Counted from the stretch's first letter, positions 36,901-46,320 are shown. The stretch is 64,000 nt of DNA from Pempheris klunzingeri (GCF_042242105.1 NC_092019.1:26592828-26656827), one strand, 5' to 3'. Translations and numbers: made by a program. Notes: a model not told the origin generated them from the letters alone.

Positions 36901-38218
36901 AGTAGACCTGCAGTCTGGGAGCACAGTGCTCTAGTGGGGTAGTACGGTACTATGAGTTCTTTAAGATATGATGGAGCCTGAACATTAAGAACCTTGTAGG
37001 TGAGGAGAAGGATTTTAAACTCTATTCTACATTTTACTGGAAGCCAATGAAGAGAAGCCAGTACAGGAGAAATGTGGTCTCTTCTCTTAGTTCTCATCAG
37101 AACAGGAGCAGCAGCGTTCTGGACCAGCTGGAGAGTCTTTAAGGACTTATTGGAGCAGCCTGATAATAATGAGTTACAATAGTCCAACCTGGAAGTGACA
37201 AATGTGTGGACTTGAGCTTTGTTCAGCTTTGCTGCTCTTGTCTCTTGGTATTTCAAATGATACGGCTTCCTGCCTACTGCTTTCTCGAGGATCTTAGAAA
37301 GAAAAGGAAGACTGGATAAAGGTCTGTAGTTGCAAAGCAGATTCAGCATGTTAATCAGTGAGCTTTCGAGGTGCTGGTGGGTGTTTTTATGAACTTTGGA
37401 CAGAGCCAGATCAGCTGTTTCCCCCCTCCTTCAGCATCCATCTCCCAGCTCTTGCTTCATACTGAACACACAAACATACCAATCCTCTCAACTCACTCTT
37501 ATTTCCCAAAATGTTAGTGTCCTTTTAAGAATTGTGCTGTAATATAGAAGTCCATCACAATTAGGACTGGACAGGATCTAAAATCTATCTAGAAAACATT
37601 TGCCATATAACATTTATCATAAATAACAGTACATCACAGTACAACAACGGCTGTTTTTATATATTTGCCTTTTCCTAAGCTGTGCTTGTGTGGATCAGTG
37701 CTGAAATAATGATGTAAAAATGATGTTGACAATTTTGATATTTAACTAATTAATAGTCCAAACTCTGATTGGCTCTTCTGTTTTACATCATTAACTGAAT
37801 GTCTGCATGCGTTTTGAACTGTTGGCCAGATAATAAAGTGATGGACAAATTTGTACTTTTTTGACATTTTATCGACTAAACAATACGTTGATTAATCTAT
37901 AAAGAATGAACAGGTTAATTGATAATGAAAAGAATTATTAGTTGCAGCCATAGTGTGACCTTTGAAATATAACACTGATAACGATGTGATCACCTTGATA
38001 TATAAAGAGGAGGTTTAAAGCAGCAGCCATCGGTGCTCTGGCATGCTTCTTCATGCTTCTAATGTCTGCTGCTCCCTCTCCTCCCCTTAGGCTTGTCTGA
38101 CTCTGTCCATCCTCTCTCCAGGTTCCCTCTGTTCACAGCTGTCTATCAGATTTGTTTTGAGGGGAAGCCAGTCCAGGAGATGATCCCCTGCCTGCAAAGC
38201 CACCCAGAGCATATGTGA
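27644..38218 (+). CDS. gpd1l: Glycerol-3-phosphate dehydrogenase 1-like protein
   Basis: Eight coding exons: 27644-27687, 29208-29385, 31182-31322, 33266-33404, 33921-34033, 35095-35331, 36432-36538 and 38122-38218. They give 351 codons plus TGA, the length of human GPD1L, with every junction GT-AG and in phase. The enzyme interconverts dihydroxyacetone phosphate and sn-glycerol-3-phosphate with NAD(H) in the cytosol. Visible features: Rossmann motif VGSGNWGS at residues 10-17, [16 protein letters not shown] with the active-site lysine at about 121, [16 protein letters not shown] with the second conserved lysine at about 205, and the [10 protein letters not shown] phosphate loop. I assign GPD1L rather than GPD1 from [11 protein letters not shown] and [14 protein letters not shown], which are closer to GPD1L, although the final Met is GPD1-like. 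Intron 4 ends in a (GT)n tract. Introns hold Tc1, LINE and minisatellite insertions. The poly(A) site was not located. Confidence 0.96.
28388..28690 (-). repeat. LINE-type 3' tail, family A, full tail in gpd1l intron 1
   Basis: Starts with (ATCA)n, then 'tttatttatatagcgccaat', 'ttatctcaagactctttcc', 'agcaggtctagaccaaactc', 'ccaacgattcaggaattc', a poly-G run and (GA)n. It is antisense to gpd1l and the most complete copy of family A in this window. Confidence 0.8.
30780..30912. repeat. GGTGGA/GGATACAGT minisatellite in gpd1l intron 2
   Basis: Irregular alternation of 'ggtggaggtgga' and 'tacagtggtggagg' units over about 130 bp. Both strands stay open across it (poly-Pro on minus, Val-Glu-Val-Asp on plus) purely because of the unit length. 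Confidence 0.9.
30986..31016. repeat. (GA)n microsatellite
   Basis: About 15 GA units, 165 bp before gpd1l exon 3. Confidence 0.93.
31891..31985. repeat. 42-bp tandem duplication in gpd1l intron 3
   Basis: Unit 'cttgtactagtcagagtg'+'ccagctgtggatgacc'+'ctgaccca' occurs twice (31891, 31933) with two mismatches, followed by an 11-bp partial third copy at 31975. Confidence 0.9.
32000..33150. other. gpd1l intron 3, unannotated part
   Basis: I see only non-coding intronic sequence without recognisable repeats. Confidence 0.4.
33884..33918. repeat. (GT)n tract forming the 3' end of gpd1l intron 4
   Basis: About 16 GT units run directly into the acceptor 'gtgcag' of exon 5 (33921). The repeat replaces the usual polypyrimidine tract. 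See findings. Confidence 0.95.
34165..34345 (-). mobile_element. Tc1-like transposase C-terminal relic
   Basis: In gpd1l intron 5. Minus strand reads [20 protein letters not shown] then QERCQNL, the C-terminal 'NI.EL...V.EEW..IP...C..LV' block of Tc1/mariner transposases, preceded by decayed 'SPDLNPIDG'-like text near 34310. No start or DDE core remains. Confidence 0.7.
35395..36362 (+). mobile_element. Degenerate Tc1/mariner-like element in gpd1l intron 6
   Basis: The ends are loosely inverted: 'ctttttacgaatgcaaagag' near 35460 and 'ctcactttgcattttgtaaa' near 36243, shared with the fragment at 2575-2690. Between them lie many short frames including decayed '[13 protein letters not shown]' (from 'SDES.F.L' of the DDE core) and, near 36130-36190, text encoding '[11 protein letters not shown]'-like residues. 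Stops and indels are everywhere, so it is an old dead copy. Confidence 0.65.
36735..37350 (-). mobile_element. Internally deleted LINE in gpd1l intron 7
   Basis: Minus strand: [20 protein letters not shown] (start of the RT domain) is joined within a few residues to [30 protein letters not shown] and [13 protein letters not shown], the C-terminal domain. The catalytic FADD part of RT is missing, so this is an internal deletion derivative with one open frame of 156 codons. It ends in a family A-like tail (36735-36790, 'tctttatttatatagcacca'), which links the family A tails to this LINE lineage. Confidence 0.85.
37351..38100. other. gpd1l intron 7, unannotated part
   Basis: No exon or recognised repeat. 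A candidate pyrimidine-rich stretch precedes the exon 8 acceptor at 38120. Confidence 0.4.
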
Positions 38219-39179
38219 TCAGCAGGCAGGTCCCACAAGAGCGCTGCTGAAGGATTCACCGCATGTGTTCACACCCAGATAGTTAAACATTAGGTACAAA
38301 TGCTCTCAAAAAAAACCCCCAAACCAGTTTTATTTCTGGATGACACACTTGTGATTCTCAGATTCTGGAGAGGGCCAAGTACAGATCTGAAGACAATGTT
38401 CTTTATCAACTCAAGTAAAACTAATATGCACACCTAAAACACATTTCCAACAGTGGTATCTGCACACAGGGGAAAGCTCTGCTTTTCTGTGCATCTGATC
38501 TTTTGTCCCCAAGCTGAATTTTCTCCCAAAGCATTTTCAGATGGTGTAAAGTTTACGTACAGCTGATTTTGATCAACCAACACAGCATGGTGCGTCTGTA
38601 CAGTCTGACTTTTAAGTGAACATGGGTTCTGGGATCAGCTATGTGCTCTAGTGTTTCAACCTCAACACAGCCGTCTCCATCTTTTTCTGGATCTAAGAAT
38701 CACAAAGCTGCCACTGCTGTAGCATCAGACAGAAAACGTCAGAACTCACACCACACTGACACTCCTCTTAATCTTGTGGTAAAATAGCACTAATTATTAA
38801 GCCAGCGACATGTTCATTGAAAGGATAATTCTGGTGTATTACAATATGGATTTAGTTTTTTTAGAACTATGATATACATAATACTATGAATCTATATTAA
38901 ATAACATGGCACTCAACATGTTCAAGTAAGTAAAATGAAGGTGTTTTCAACCTGAACGCCCACCTCACCACGAGATTAGACCGTACAAGAAGTCACATGA
39001 GTTTGACCTCTGTTGTGTCCCTGCAGTGGAAAGAGAAAGGCTCAGCTGGCTGGTAGGGCCGCCACTCGAGGAGTTAGCCATGCTTTGGTCACACATGTTC
39101 TCCGAGATCTCAGGCCAAAGGACCTGGTGGCCGCAGGTTTATTGTAACTGGGCCCAAACTACAGAATTTTGACTCAATC

Positions 39180-39360
39180 AATCAATCAGTCTTTATTCAC
39201 AGTGATAAAGGTCTATAATTGGCTAATACACGTGATTCAAGAGTAGGCTTTTAAAGAAGAGGCTTAGTTCCTGCTACTTTAAAGGACTGAGGTACGGAGC
39301 CTGTTGGTAAAGACTGATTGATCATATCTAGTAAGGACTTCTTTAGGCTGCCTAGTAGAG
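39180..39360 (-). mobile_element. LINE RT fragment downstream of gpd1l
   Basis: Minus strand: SLKKSLLDMINQSLPTGSVP, QSFKVAGTKPLL, a stop, then ESRVLANYRPLS. Same block as at 25745-25915. It may lie within the gpd1l 3' UTR if that UTR is long. Confidence 0.75.
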
Positions 39361-39594
39361 ATGGAGTCTAAGAGACAATAACTCAGTGATAACACAGAAT
39401 TATCCTTAAAATGCCACATGGACCAGTCAATCAATCTATCTGATTTTATTTAGAAACAGTTATTGTTATACATATTTGTGGAATTTTCTTTGCTGCACTC
39501 TGTATTCACAGGGATTTCGGATTTCCTTTTAATTTCCTTGTTGTTGAGAGTTGGAACCTTCCCCTTAACCTTCGAAAATACTGTGTGTTTACAG

Positions 39595-39808
39595 GTTTGT
39601 GACCAAACGTTTGAAACAGAACCTGTTTTCTTATTGCGACAGTGAGGTGGTAATCTTTAGAGAGTGGTTCATCGGTTTGTCACATATCAAAAGGCAGGCC
39701 CTGTCAATACCAGCCATTACCAGCGTGTCTGAGGACACAGCACGAGACCGTATCACTGCCAAACTGATGCACAAACACAACAGCAATAGACAAAGCATTG
39801 TGACTTAG
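39595..39808 (+). other. Exon-like open frame of unknown origin
   Basis: The text 'gtgtgtttacag' looks like a good 3' splice site and is followed at 39595 by an open frame of about 70 codons to a TAG at 39806-39808, beginning FVTKRLKQNLFSYCDSEVV and ending HKHNSNRQSIVT. Composition is protein-like with few rare codons, but I do not recognise a family. It is 1.4 kb past the gpd1l stop. It could be a terminal exon, part of a mobile element, or chance. Confidence 0.3.
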
Positions 39809-39809
39809 G

Positions 39810-41030
39810 AGAAGATAAGGATATTCACTTTGTGTTTCAGTGTTTTTATAATTTCACTTCATCTCAGGTAAACATAGAAGTGTTTAAAATCCTGTGTAAA
39901 ATGTGCTGTTTTATATTCCAAAATACCCTCACAAGATCCTTCCTGACAGCTAGGAAAACCAGCATTAGCTCTCTGTCAAATATACCGGTTGTATCTCTGT
40001 GACCTTTATCTCTTAAACTGTTGTCAAGTAAATCTGTCATAAAAATTGTATGGGGTCTTTTTAATCTTTTTGTTTTGTTGTCTTTGTTTTTCTTTGGTCA
40101 AATTCCTTACTGGTCCCGTTTGGGCCGGTCCCAGGATCCACTGTGTGGTAGACAGGCTGCGCCCTGCTCTTTATCTCTGCTGAGAGAGTTAAGCCCACAC
40201 GCAGCGAGTTAGGCCACGTTCAGACCAGCCGGAGCCCTGTGTGAAAAACACAACCCTCATTCAGTAGATTGACGCTGCAGAGGTGCCAACACAGTCACAC
40301 AGCCAGCAAGACAAGCAACACAAGTCGCTGTCCAGCAAGGCGCTGCATCAGCCAATGAAATACATTTTGATGCTATACTCTGTATTCTAAACACCGTATT
40401 CCTCCTGTTTACCCTGAAACTGTCGCAGGAAAAGCTGCTAATATTTAACTGTGTAGAACTGTGAAATCCTACCTGAGAGCGTTCCAAACTAGTAGTTAGA
40501 TAAGCCTTTAAATCAGTTTCTTAAACAAACATGACATCACTTCCTGCACTGTTTTCTGTAACTGAATGTAACTCTCATTCAGCATTTCTTTCATCTCTCT
40601 TTGAAAAGATGAAGTGTGTTCCAGGAATTCACACGTATGTTTTCCCACCATTACCACACTGAACACACACCCAGGCACGTGGATCCAACCTGCCGAAACT
40701 CAGAATAACGTGAAAGAGTCTGTAGTTACATACAAACTGTTCACGTTGTGACTTCAGGAGTCCGTAGGAGAGACAACTAACGTTTCTTGAGTCTGATGTT
40801 GCCTTTTATTTGTTGGAATGTAACATCAGAGAGAATAGGGTGACACCTTTCGTCAAACTAGATTTTGACAGGTACCACGCCCCCTTGAACTTTGTTTAAC
40901 CCCCCCCCCCCCTTGATCTTTGACCCCTGTCCACACACACACACACACACACGCAGGCACGCACACACAGACATGTGATGTGACATCATATGAAGTTATA
41001 GGAATGAAATTAAAGATATCTCAATCTCAA
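39810..41030. other. Intergenic, no gene recognised
   Basis: Contains a poly-C run (40902-40915) and (CA)n (40934-40953). Otherwise I see nothing that I can name. Confidence 0.45.
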
Positions 41031-41034
41031 TCTC

Positions 41035-41044
41035 TCATCCGCCG

Positions 41045-41078
<34 letters not shown>

Positions 41079-41693
41079 TAGCTTCACCGTCATCATCATC
41101 ATCCATCACTACCTGAATGTAATTTTGTACATTTTCACCTCTCACCTCCAACTCTATCACATCACCACGATGAACCTCCCGCCTGACCTCCTCAGCCATC
41201 TCCCTGAGAATTCCTATCACATCTTGATAAAATTGTGAGAGATCAGGAGATTCTCTAGAGGGAACTGTAAATGTTTTCCTCATTTCCAAATTGTTGAAAT
41301 GATTGCGGCGCCTCGTTCTAAGTTCATTCTGAGGGGCGGGATCCGAGGAGGAGGAATGGGCCTCGTCGATGTTTCCTCCCCCTTGCTGAATGTCTTGAGG
41401 AGGCAAATTAGCGGAGAGTGCCTCTTCTAACAAGTGAAAATAATTGTCAGGAGCTGCAATAGGAGGAGGATTTTCATCTGGTATGTTCTCAGGGTATACA
41501 CTTGGAGCTACAACTATTGGTTGTACACAAGGAATGGAGTTTAATTGCTCAGCAAATAACTCTGCAGCTTCAATTCTGTATGGTTCAGGGGCTGCATTAA
41601 CGGCTGGAATGGAGTTTAATTGCTCAGCAAATGACTCTAACACAGCGAGTATAGCATCAGGATTTCATTCTTCATCTGAAAACCTGTCCATAT
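41035..41693 (-). pseudogene. Unknown acidic protein frame, second of a tandem pair
   Basis: On the minus strand an ATG at 41693 opens a frame (MDRFSDEE) that meets one TGA after eight codons and then stays open for over 200 codons. The sequence carries a duplicated FAEQLNSIP motif (75-bp DNA repeat, about 41532 and 41607), a Pro/Ala-rich linker, a basic RTRRRNHFNN segment, then SPDLSQFYQDVIGILREMAE and GDVIELEVRGENVQNYIQVV, a probable helix plus beta module. The 3' end runs into an (AT)n repeat. The ATG lies 18 nt after the stop codon of the frame at 41712, a compact arrangement unusual for fish genes and more like a virus or large mobile element. The layout and the last module remind me weakly of the region upstream of DNA polymerase in Polinton/adintovirus-like elements, but I cannot confirm this. 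Confidence 0.5.
41045..41075. repeat. (AT)n microsatellite at the end of the 41-kb reading frame
   Basis: About 15 AT units interrupt the 3' end of the minus-strand frame 41035-41693, giving a Tyr-Ile run before an arbitrary stop. Confidence 0.93.
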
Positions 41694-41711
41694 TGTCAAT
41701 GTTACATCAAT

Positions 41712-42907
41712 TTATTGATCATATACAATACTAGACACGTCTCTGGCTCTGAGGATGTTGATGATGTTGGTGAGTGTCGCTAGGAGGGCCTTCACTTTTT
41801 GAGGATTGTCGGTTGACTCTGGTGTCCGAGGAATGTTTTCGGAGAGACGCCAGACATTTTCTATGAGGGCTTCCACGTCTTTGGAGTCGTAGGGTGATGG
41901 CTCTTTCTGAGCTGAACGAGTACTGCGACTTCCGCAGCTGGGAGAAGGATCTGAAAGATTAAATAGAAATGAACATAGTGACTGCGGACAATAGGCTACA
42001 AACAAGTATAGTAAGTAAATAATAAATAGTATTTACAAAATCATTTCAATAACCATGACAAAATTAAAGTTTAGCTCAACTCCCTCGAAGGATTTAGACA
42101 CATTTTGTACTCGTGGTAAATAATAAATAGTATTAACATTCTCATTTCAGCAGCAATAACAATATTGAGGATCTTAAAAATACATTTTGTACTCTGGCAC
42201 GATTAGTGATAAAAAAAAAACAAGTGTCTGTTGCAAGGTAAATAATACAAATAGTATTTACAAAGTCATTTCAACAGCAATAACGATATTATTCCCCCTC
42301 ATCCGGCCTGATGCCCTAAACCTCCATCCCTCTAGGGGTCGCTTTAGAGCCGTATTGGATCAATAAGCACTTCCTGTACAGGTCTACCCGGAAGACGAAG
42401 GAACAATCCAATAGCAGGACGGGGTTCGATTGTATACGGAAGAACTTGAATTTCCCCCCGCGTGGAAGTAAATGTTACTCACCGACAGATGTCCTCTTTG
42501 AGGGCCGCTGATCTGAAGCTCGTTTGGTCCCGGAGCTTTCTCCTCGGGTGTTCGGGAGAGGAGTCCGCTGGTGCTTTAGCGGGTTAGCGCTGGATTTCCC
42601 AGATGACGCGACTGAAAATAGTGGCGCTTTAGTCAACGCAGCTGTGAATTGAAAACAACATTTTAAAGTTTAACTTCTATAAGACGTACCTATACGCGTC
42701 TGAACGACGATGGATGCTTGCGGTGTTTCCTTCCTAGAGACAGTTTGGCTTCAGCCCGCGGTGCAGGCGGCTGGACTAGACCGTCCGAGCTGGCCAGCAA
42801 GTCTGTGGAGTGAAAGAAAATGAGTCGCAACCGAAACTGATGTTTTACAGAAGACTCACCAATGTCCGATTGTGTAAACTGAATGTTTTCAAATTCATCA
42901 GCCGTCA
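41712..42907 (-). CDS. Unknown spliced gene, first of a tandem pair
   Basis: Three minus-strand segments fit together with GT-AG borders and kept frame: 42860-42907, 42483-42611 and 41712-41950 (TAA at 41712). The encoded parts include ADEFENIQFTQSDI, a Ser/Lys/Arg-rich middle (KHQRTPLPNTRGESSG, KRASDQRPSKRTSV) and an alpha-helical end (DVEALIENVWRLSENIP, LLATLTNIINILRAR). The first exon starts with a partial codon (xTG), so the start lies further upstream or the ATG is split by an intron. A further exon-like segment at 42690-42802 is open in the frame that continues from the first exon but ends in a TAG immediately before a 'gtacgt' donor, so it may be an optional exon giving a short product. 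An alternative acceptor for the middle exon exists at about 42641. No family recognised. Confidence 0.45.
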
Positions 42908-43189
42908 CTTTTTACAGAGGAAAAGGAGTGTTACTCTGTGTATTAGATTAGATTAGTCTTTATTTATCCCACAGTCAACAACAATCCACACACACTAGGT
43001 AAAAGTAGAAATATACCTAAATAAGTTATGTATGACTTCCCAGGAAAAGCAGGTAGTTGGTCATTGAAGACGACCACGGTGGACATGTTTGGAACGGATC
43101 TGATGACTGTTGTAGCTCCACACTCCATAAGTCTCCCTTTTTAAACGCTGCTGTCCGTAAATCCATCGTATCTGTGAGCTGGTTTGTTT

Positions 43190-43915
43190 TTGTTTAGATG
43201 ACATGATGATGGTGTCTGTTTTCTCCGGAGCTGTGGTTCCCACAATCAGGATGTGTTAAGCTCCTTTTTTTTTTTTACGATACCCTCTGATTGGGATCTA
43301 GTGAGTTAATACTGCAGTTAATACTGTTTTACTGCAGTAGAGTGGTGGTCTGTCTGCAAGACTGGGCAACATCTTATCTAGGTGACATGATGCCGGTGTG
43401 TCTGTTTATTCTGGACATGCCTTTCTCACAATCAGGATCTGCTAACAGGGGCTTTTTTATGATACCCAATAATGCATGTTTGGAATCTGGTGAGTTAATT
43501 TAGGTGTTGTTTTTAATGCACAGAGTGCATTAGGAGGAGGAGGACAAGAGGGATGTTGGAGGAGGTGGAGGAGGAGGAGGAAGATGAGAGGAGGACCAGA
43601 GGTGTGTTGGAGGAGATGATGGAGGAGGAGGAGGAGTCAGGTTTTACTGCTCTAGTGAGGACATTTCTGCTTTGTGAGACCGTTTTCAGGTTCAGGTTTT
43701 GGGTCAGACCTTTAACTGCAGTAGAGTGGTGGTCTGTCTGCAAGACTGGGCAACATCTTATCTAGGTGACATGATGCCGGTGTGTCTGTTTATTCTGGAC
43801 ATGCCTTTCTCACAGGAGGATCTGCTGACCTCATTTGAACGGGAGGTCTGACTGTTTGATACCCATGAATGTATGTTTGGAGTGTGGTGAGTTAATTTAG
43901 GTGTTGACTTTACTG
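43190..43915. repeat. Tandem repeat block, three copies, two with a perfect 100-bp match
   Basis: 43331-43430 and 43715-43814 are identical over 100 bp (from 'actgcagtagagtggtgg' to 'catgcctttctcaca'), offset 384 bp. Similarity continues more weakly into 'ggatctgct...gatacccaa..atg.atgtttgga.t.tggtgagttaattta'. A third, diverged copy of the second half begins near 43192 ('tagatgacatgatgatggtg'). The block sits just upstream of the minus-strand unknown gene. Confidence 0.85.
43535..43640. repeat. Purine-rich GGA repeat
   Basis: Irregular (GGA)n and (GAA/GAT) units, located between copies 2 and 3 of the tandem block. Both strands are open across it because of the trinucleotide period. Confidence 0.85.
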
Positions 43916-43919
43916 CATA

Positions 43920-45033
43920 TAATGCTGTGTTGTCTGTAAGACTGGACAGGCCTGACATTTTATGACATGTTGACACCTCCACTACCGTCAGACACAGAGT
44001 TTTTAAAGGTCCCCCACATGCTGCGTCATCATTAGGGTTATAATTAAGAATATCTTTAATTTCATTGTGTATGTCCATTGTCATGTCTATCCAAGCTTTT
44101 CTGTTGAAATAAAATGACTTAGTGTCTCTCTGGATGTGATGTGGTGAAAATCTAGAATAAGCAACTATCCACACAAATGTACTCATTACTGTCAAGTCAG
44201 TAAGCACCTTTTGTTTCTCTCCCTCTTAATTATGGTACTTTATTTACTTGTCCAGTTGTTTTGTGTCCTGTGTCATCTCTGTAGTCCAGCATGTTGGATT
44301 GAAATTAAATAATGACTGAAGTGAAAGTGCCGACTCTCACTGTGTCACACTCCTTGGTTCTCTAATCCAAACCACATCTGGTACCTAAAACCAGAGCTCC
44401 CCTCTGCTCTCTCTCTGATCTCTCATCTGGACTGTGGAGAGCCCAGCTCTCCTCCCAGAGCTCTCTCCCAACTCTCCCCTGCAGCTGTCTCCTCCAGCCT
44501 CAGTGTGGCCTGTACCAGAGCAGACCACCTTTTTCATGGCAGTGACACAAAGCCCTGCCTTCTGAGAAGTGGCTGAAGTTCTAGAAATCAGGCCAGCCAA
44601 CAGGATCACTCCATCATGTAAACCAATAGCAGTTGATACATGATTTTAGCAGTTGGTATTTGTTGCTTTGTCATTATAGCCTGGATTTGATGGCCCATCA
44701 AGTCAACCTTTGCCAGGGGGCTTGAATTCAACTTGTGAGTCCTTTAGTGGGCAGAACAGTTGGAAGGTTTCCTCAGCATCCTAAGACCAAACAAGAGGTC
44801 ATCACTTCAGAGCTGGTGTCCATATTGTCAACTTGGTTTATCATTGTGATGAATTGGGCCTCCAAGCTTGACTGGGTGTCATTCTTTCAGAATGCAGTGC
44901 AGTGTCCATTTAAAGAGGCGTACACATGCCAGCTACGGCCTCAACATCCCTGCCGGGCTGACAGGAGATATTTTTGGTGCAATAATTGTGCTTTCAATTC
45001 TGCTCAATAATTTTGGAATATCAAAAAGACATA
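43920..45033. other. Intergenic, unrecognised frame at 43972-44207
   Basis: A minus-strand frame contains RDTKSFYFNRKAWIDMTMDI then HNEIKDILNYNPNDDAACGG, which looks protein-like but matches nothing I know and has no clear splice sites. The rest (44210-45033) shows no recognisable content. Confidence 0.35.
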
Positions 45034-45037
45034 TTAA

Positions 45038-45493
45038 CCCTTTGGAGTCTAGGACCACCACACGGCGTCAAAGTCACATGTCGCACGTTTGAAAACGTAA
45101 AGCTGTGACACAAGCACGCAGGTGCTCAATTCAAAGACTGTTGGAAAGCGGACACTTCAAACTTTTTACAAGTGTTTGAATTTTGTCGATCGGCTCCTTT
45201 CAGAGGATGAAGTGGATGCTGCGTGTGAAGACGAACGAGAGGAGGTGTCCGCAGACCCCCCCTCCTCCAAAGATCCAACTAGTTCCTGCTCGGATTTTGT
45301 GCTTCTTTTGCACTTTTACATACAGTGTGTCCATATAGTATGTCAAAATAAATAAAGACTTGTAGAATCACATAGGTGAGGTTGTGCTGAAAAGAAAGAC
45401 ACAAAGAAAGGCAAGCTAAGCAGTTTTAATGGGAAACACAAAGGTAAAATGAAAAGTGGTAAAAAATGCCATTTTACCCCAGAATCTGAAGGG
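45038..45493 (+). mobile_element. piggyBac-type element, internally deleted
   Basis: TTAA tetranucleotides flank the element exactly (45034-45037 and 45494-45497). The left end reads 'ccctttggagtctagg', and the right end, reverse complemented, reads 'cccttcagattctggg', an imperfect terminal inverted repeat starting with CCCTT as in piggyBac elements. A plus-strand frame of 77 codons (45122-45355) contains the acidic LLSEDEVDAACEDEREEVSA stretch, like the acidic N-terminus of piggyBac transposases, then stops, followed by an 'aataaataaa' signal at about 45347. The DDD catalytic region is absent. Confidence 0.75.
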
Positions 45494-46189
45494 TTAAACC
45501 AGAATATATGCATTTTCTGAAGACAATGTGTGTGAAAGCCGAAAGCTGTTGGCTGCTGCTGCTATACCAGCAATTTTTTAGAAATCTTTCATCCCCATCT
45601 ACATGGAGATTTGATCAAATGCTACAGACTTGTTCAGTGCCCTAATCAGTTAATATGTTCATATGAATGAAGGTGTTTTACTAATGACCACAACATGAGG
45701 CTCTTTGTGTCATGCTTAATATGTCATGCACATTTTTCATTTTATTACATTTCAATAGAATTGTAAAAATTAAACTTTCAATGTTACTGTAATCATATGA
45801 AATGTGGCTGTATGTACGTCATTCCCAAAGCTGGTTGCCATCCAGGGTAGCAGTGAAGAGTGATGGCCCCCACCTTCAGAAGGCTGGTAGCCAGTCAGAC
45901 AACAAGTGACATTCTAAGTCATTTGAACCACGTTTGGTGAAGATTTGGCAGAAAAATGGTCCAAACATTAACCTTCATAGACATTCAATTAGGAATGGGA
46001 ATATGTCGAAGAACCCCTGAAAAGTAAAGCCTGCATCTCTTCAAGAACCCGAACAAAGTTTGTACAATGAAGTAGATAGAAAGAGTGAAATAATATGTAA
46101 TGAGAAGAAAAATAAAGGAGGATAACAAAATGTAACAATGTATCCTCTAAAAACTAAAAAGCCTTTATTTTTCTAGATTTTTCTAGAAG

Positions 46190-46320
46190 AAAGCGGCACT
46201 CGCTGCCACTCCAGTCCGGCAGGGGGCGGCGGTGCGGCGGGTTGGCCGGAACGGAACAGAAGGAGGTAAATGAAAACAGAGCGAAGACAGCGTTAAGCTA
46301 GCGGTTCACGGGTGAGCACA
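46190..46320 (+). promoter_or_regulatory. Likely tcaim promoter and 5' UTR exon
   Basis: A locally GC- and CpG-rich stretch with 'agggggcggcggtgcggcgg' (Sp1-like GGGGCGG) and 'ggccggaac' (ETS-like CCGGAA), no TATA box. A 'cacgggtgagc' donor at about 46311 could end a non-coding first exon spliced to the ATG exon (acceptor candidates at 46838 or 46936). Inferred. Confidence 0.5.

Noticed and set aside
43513..43765. Acidic and Ser-rich frames at the GGA repeat
   Set aside because: Trinucleotide-period artefact on both strands.
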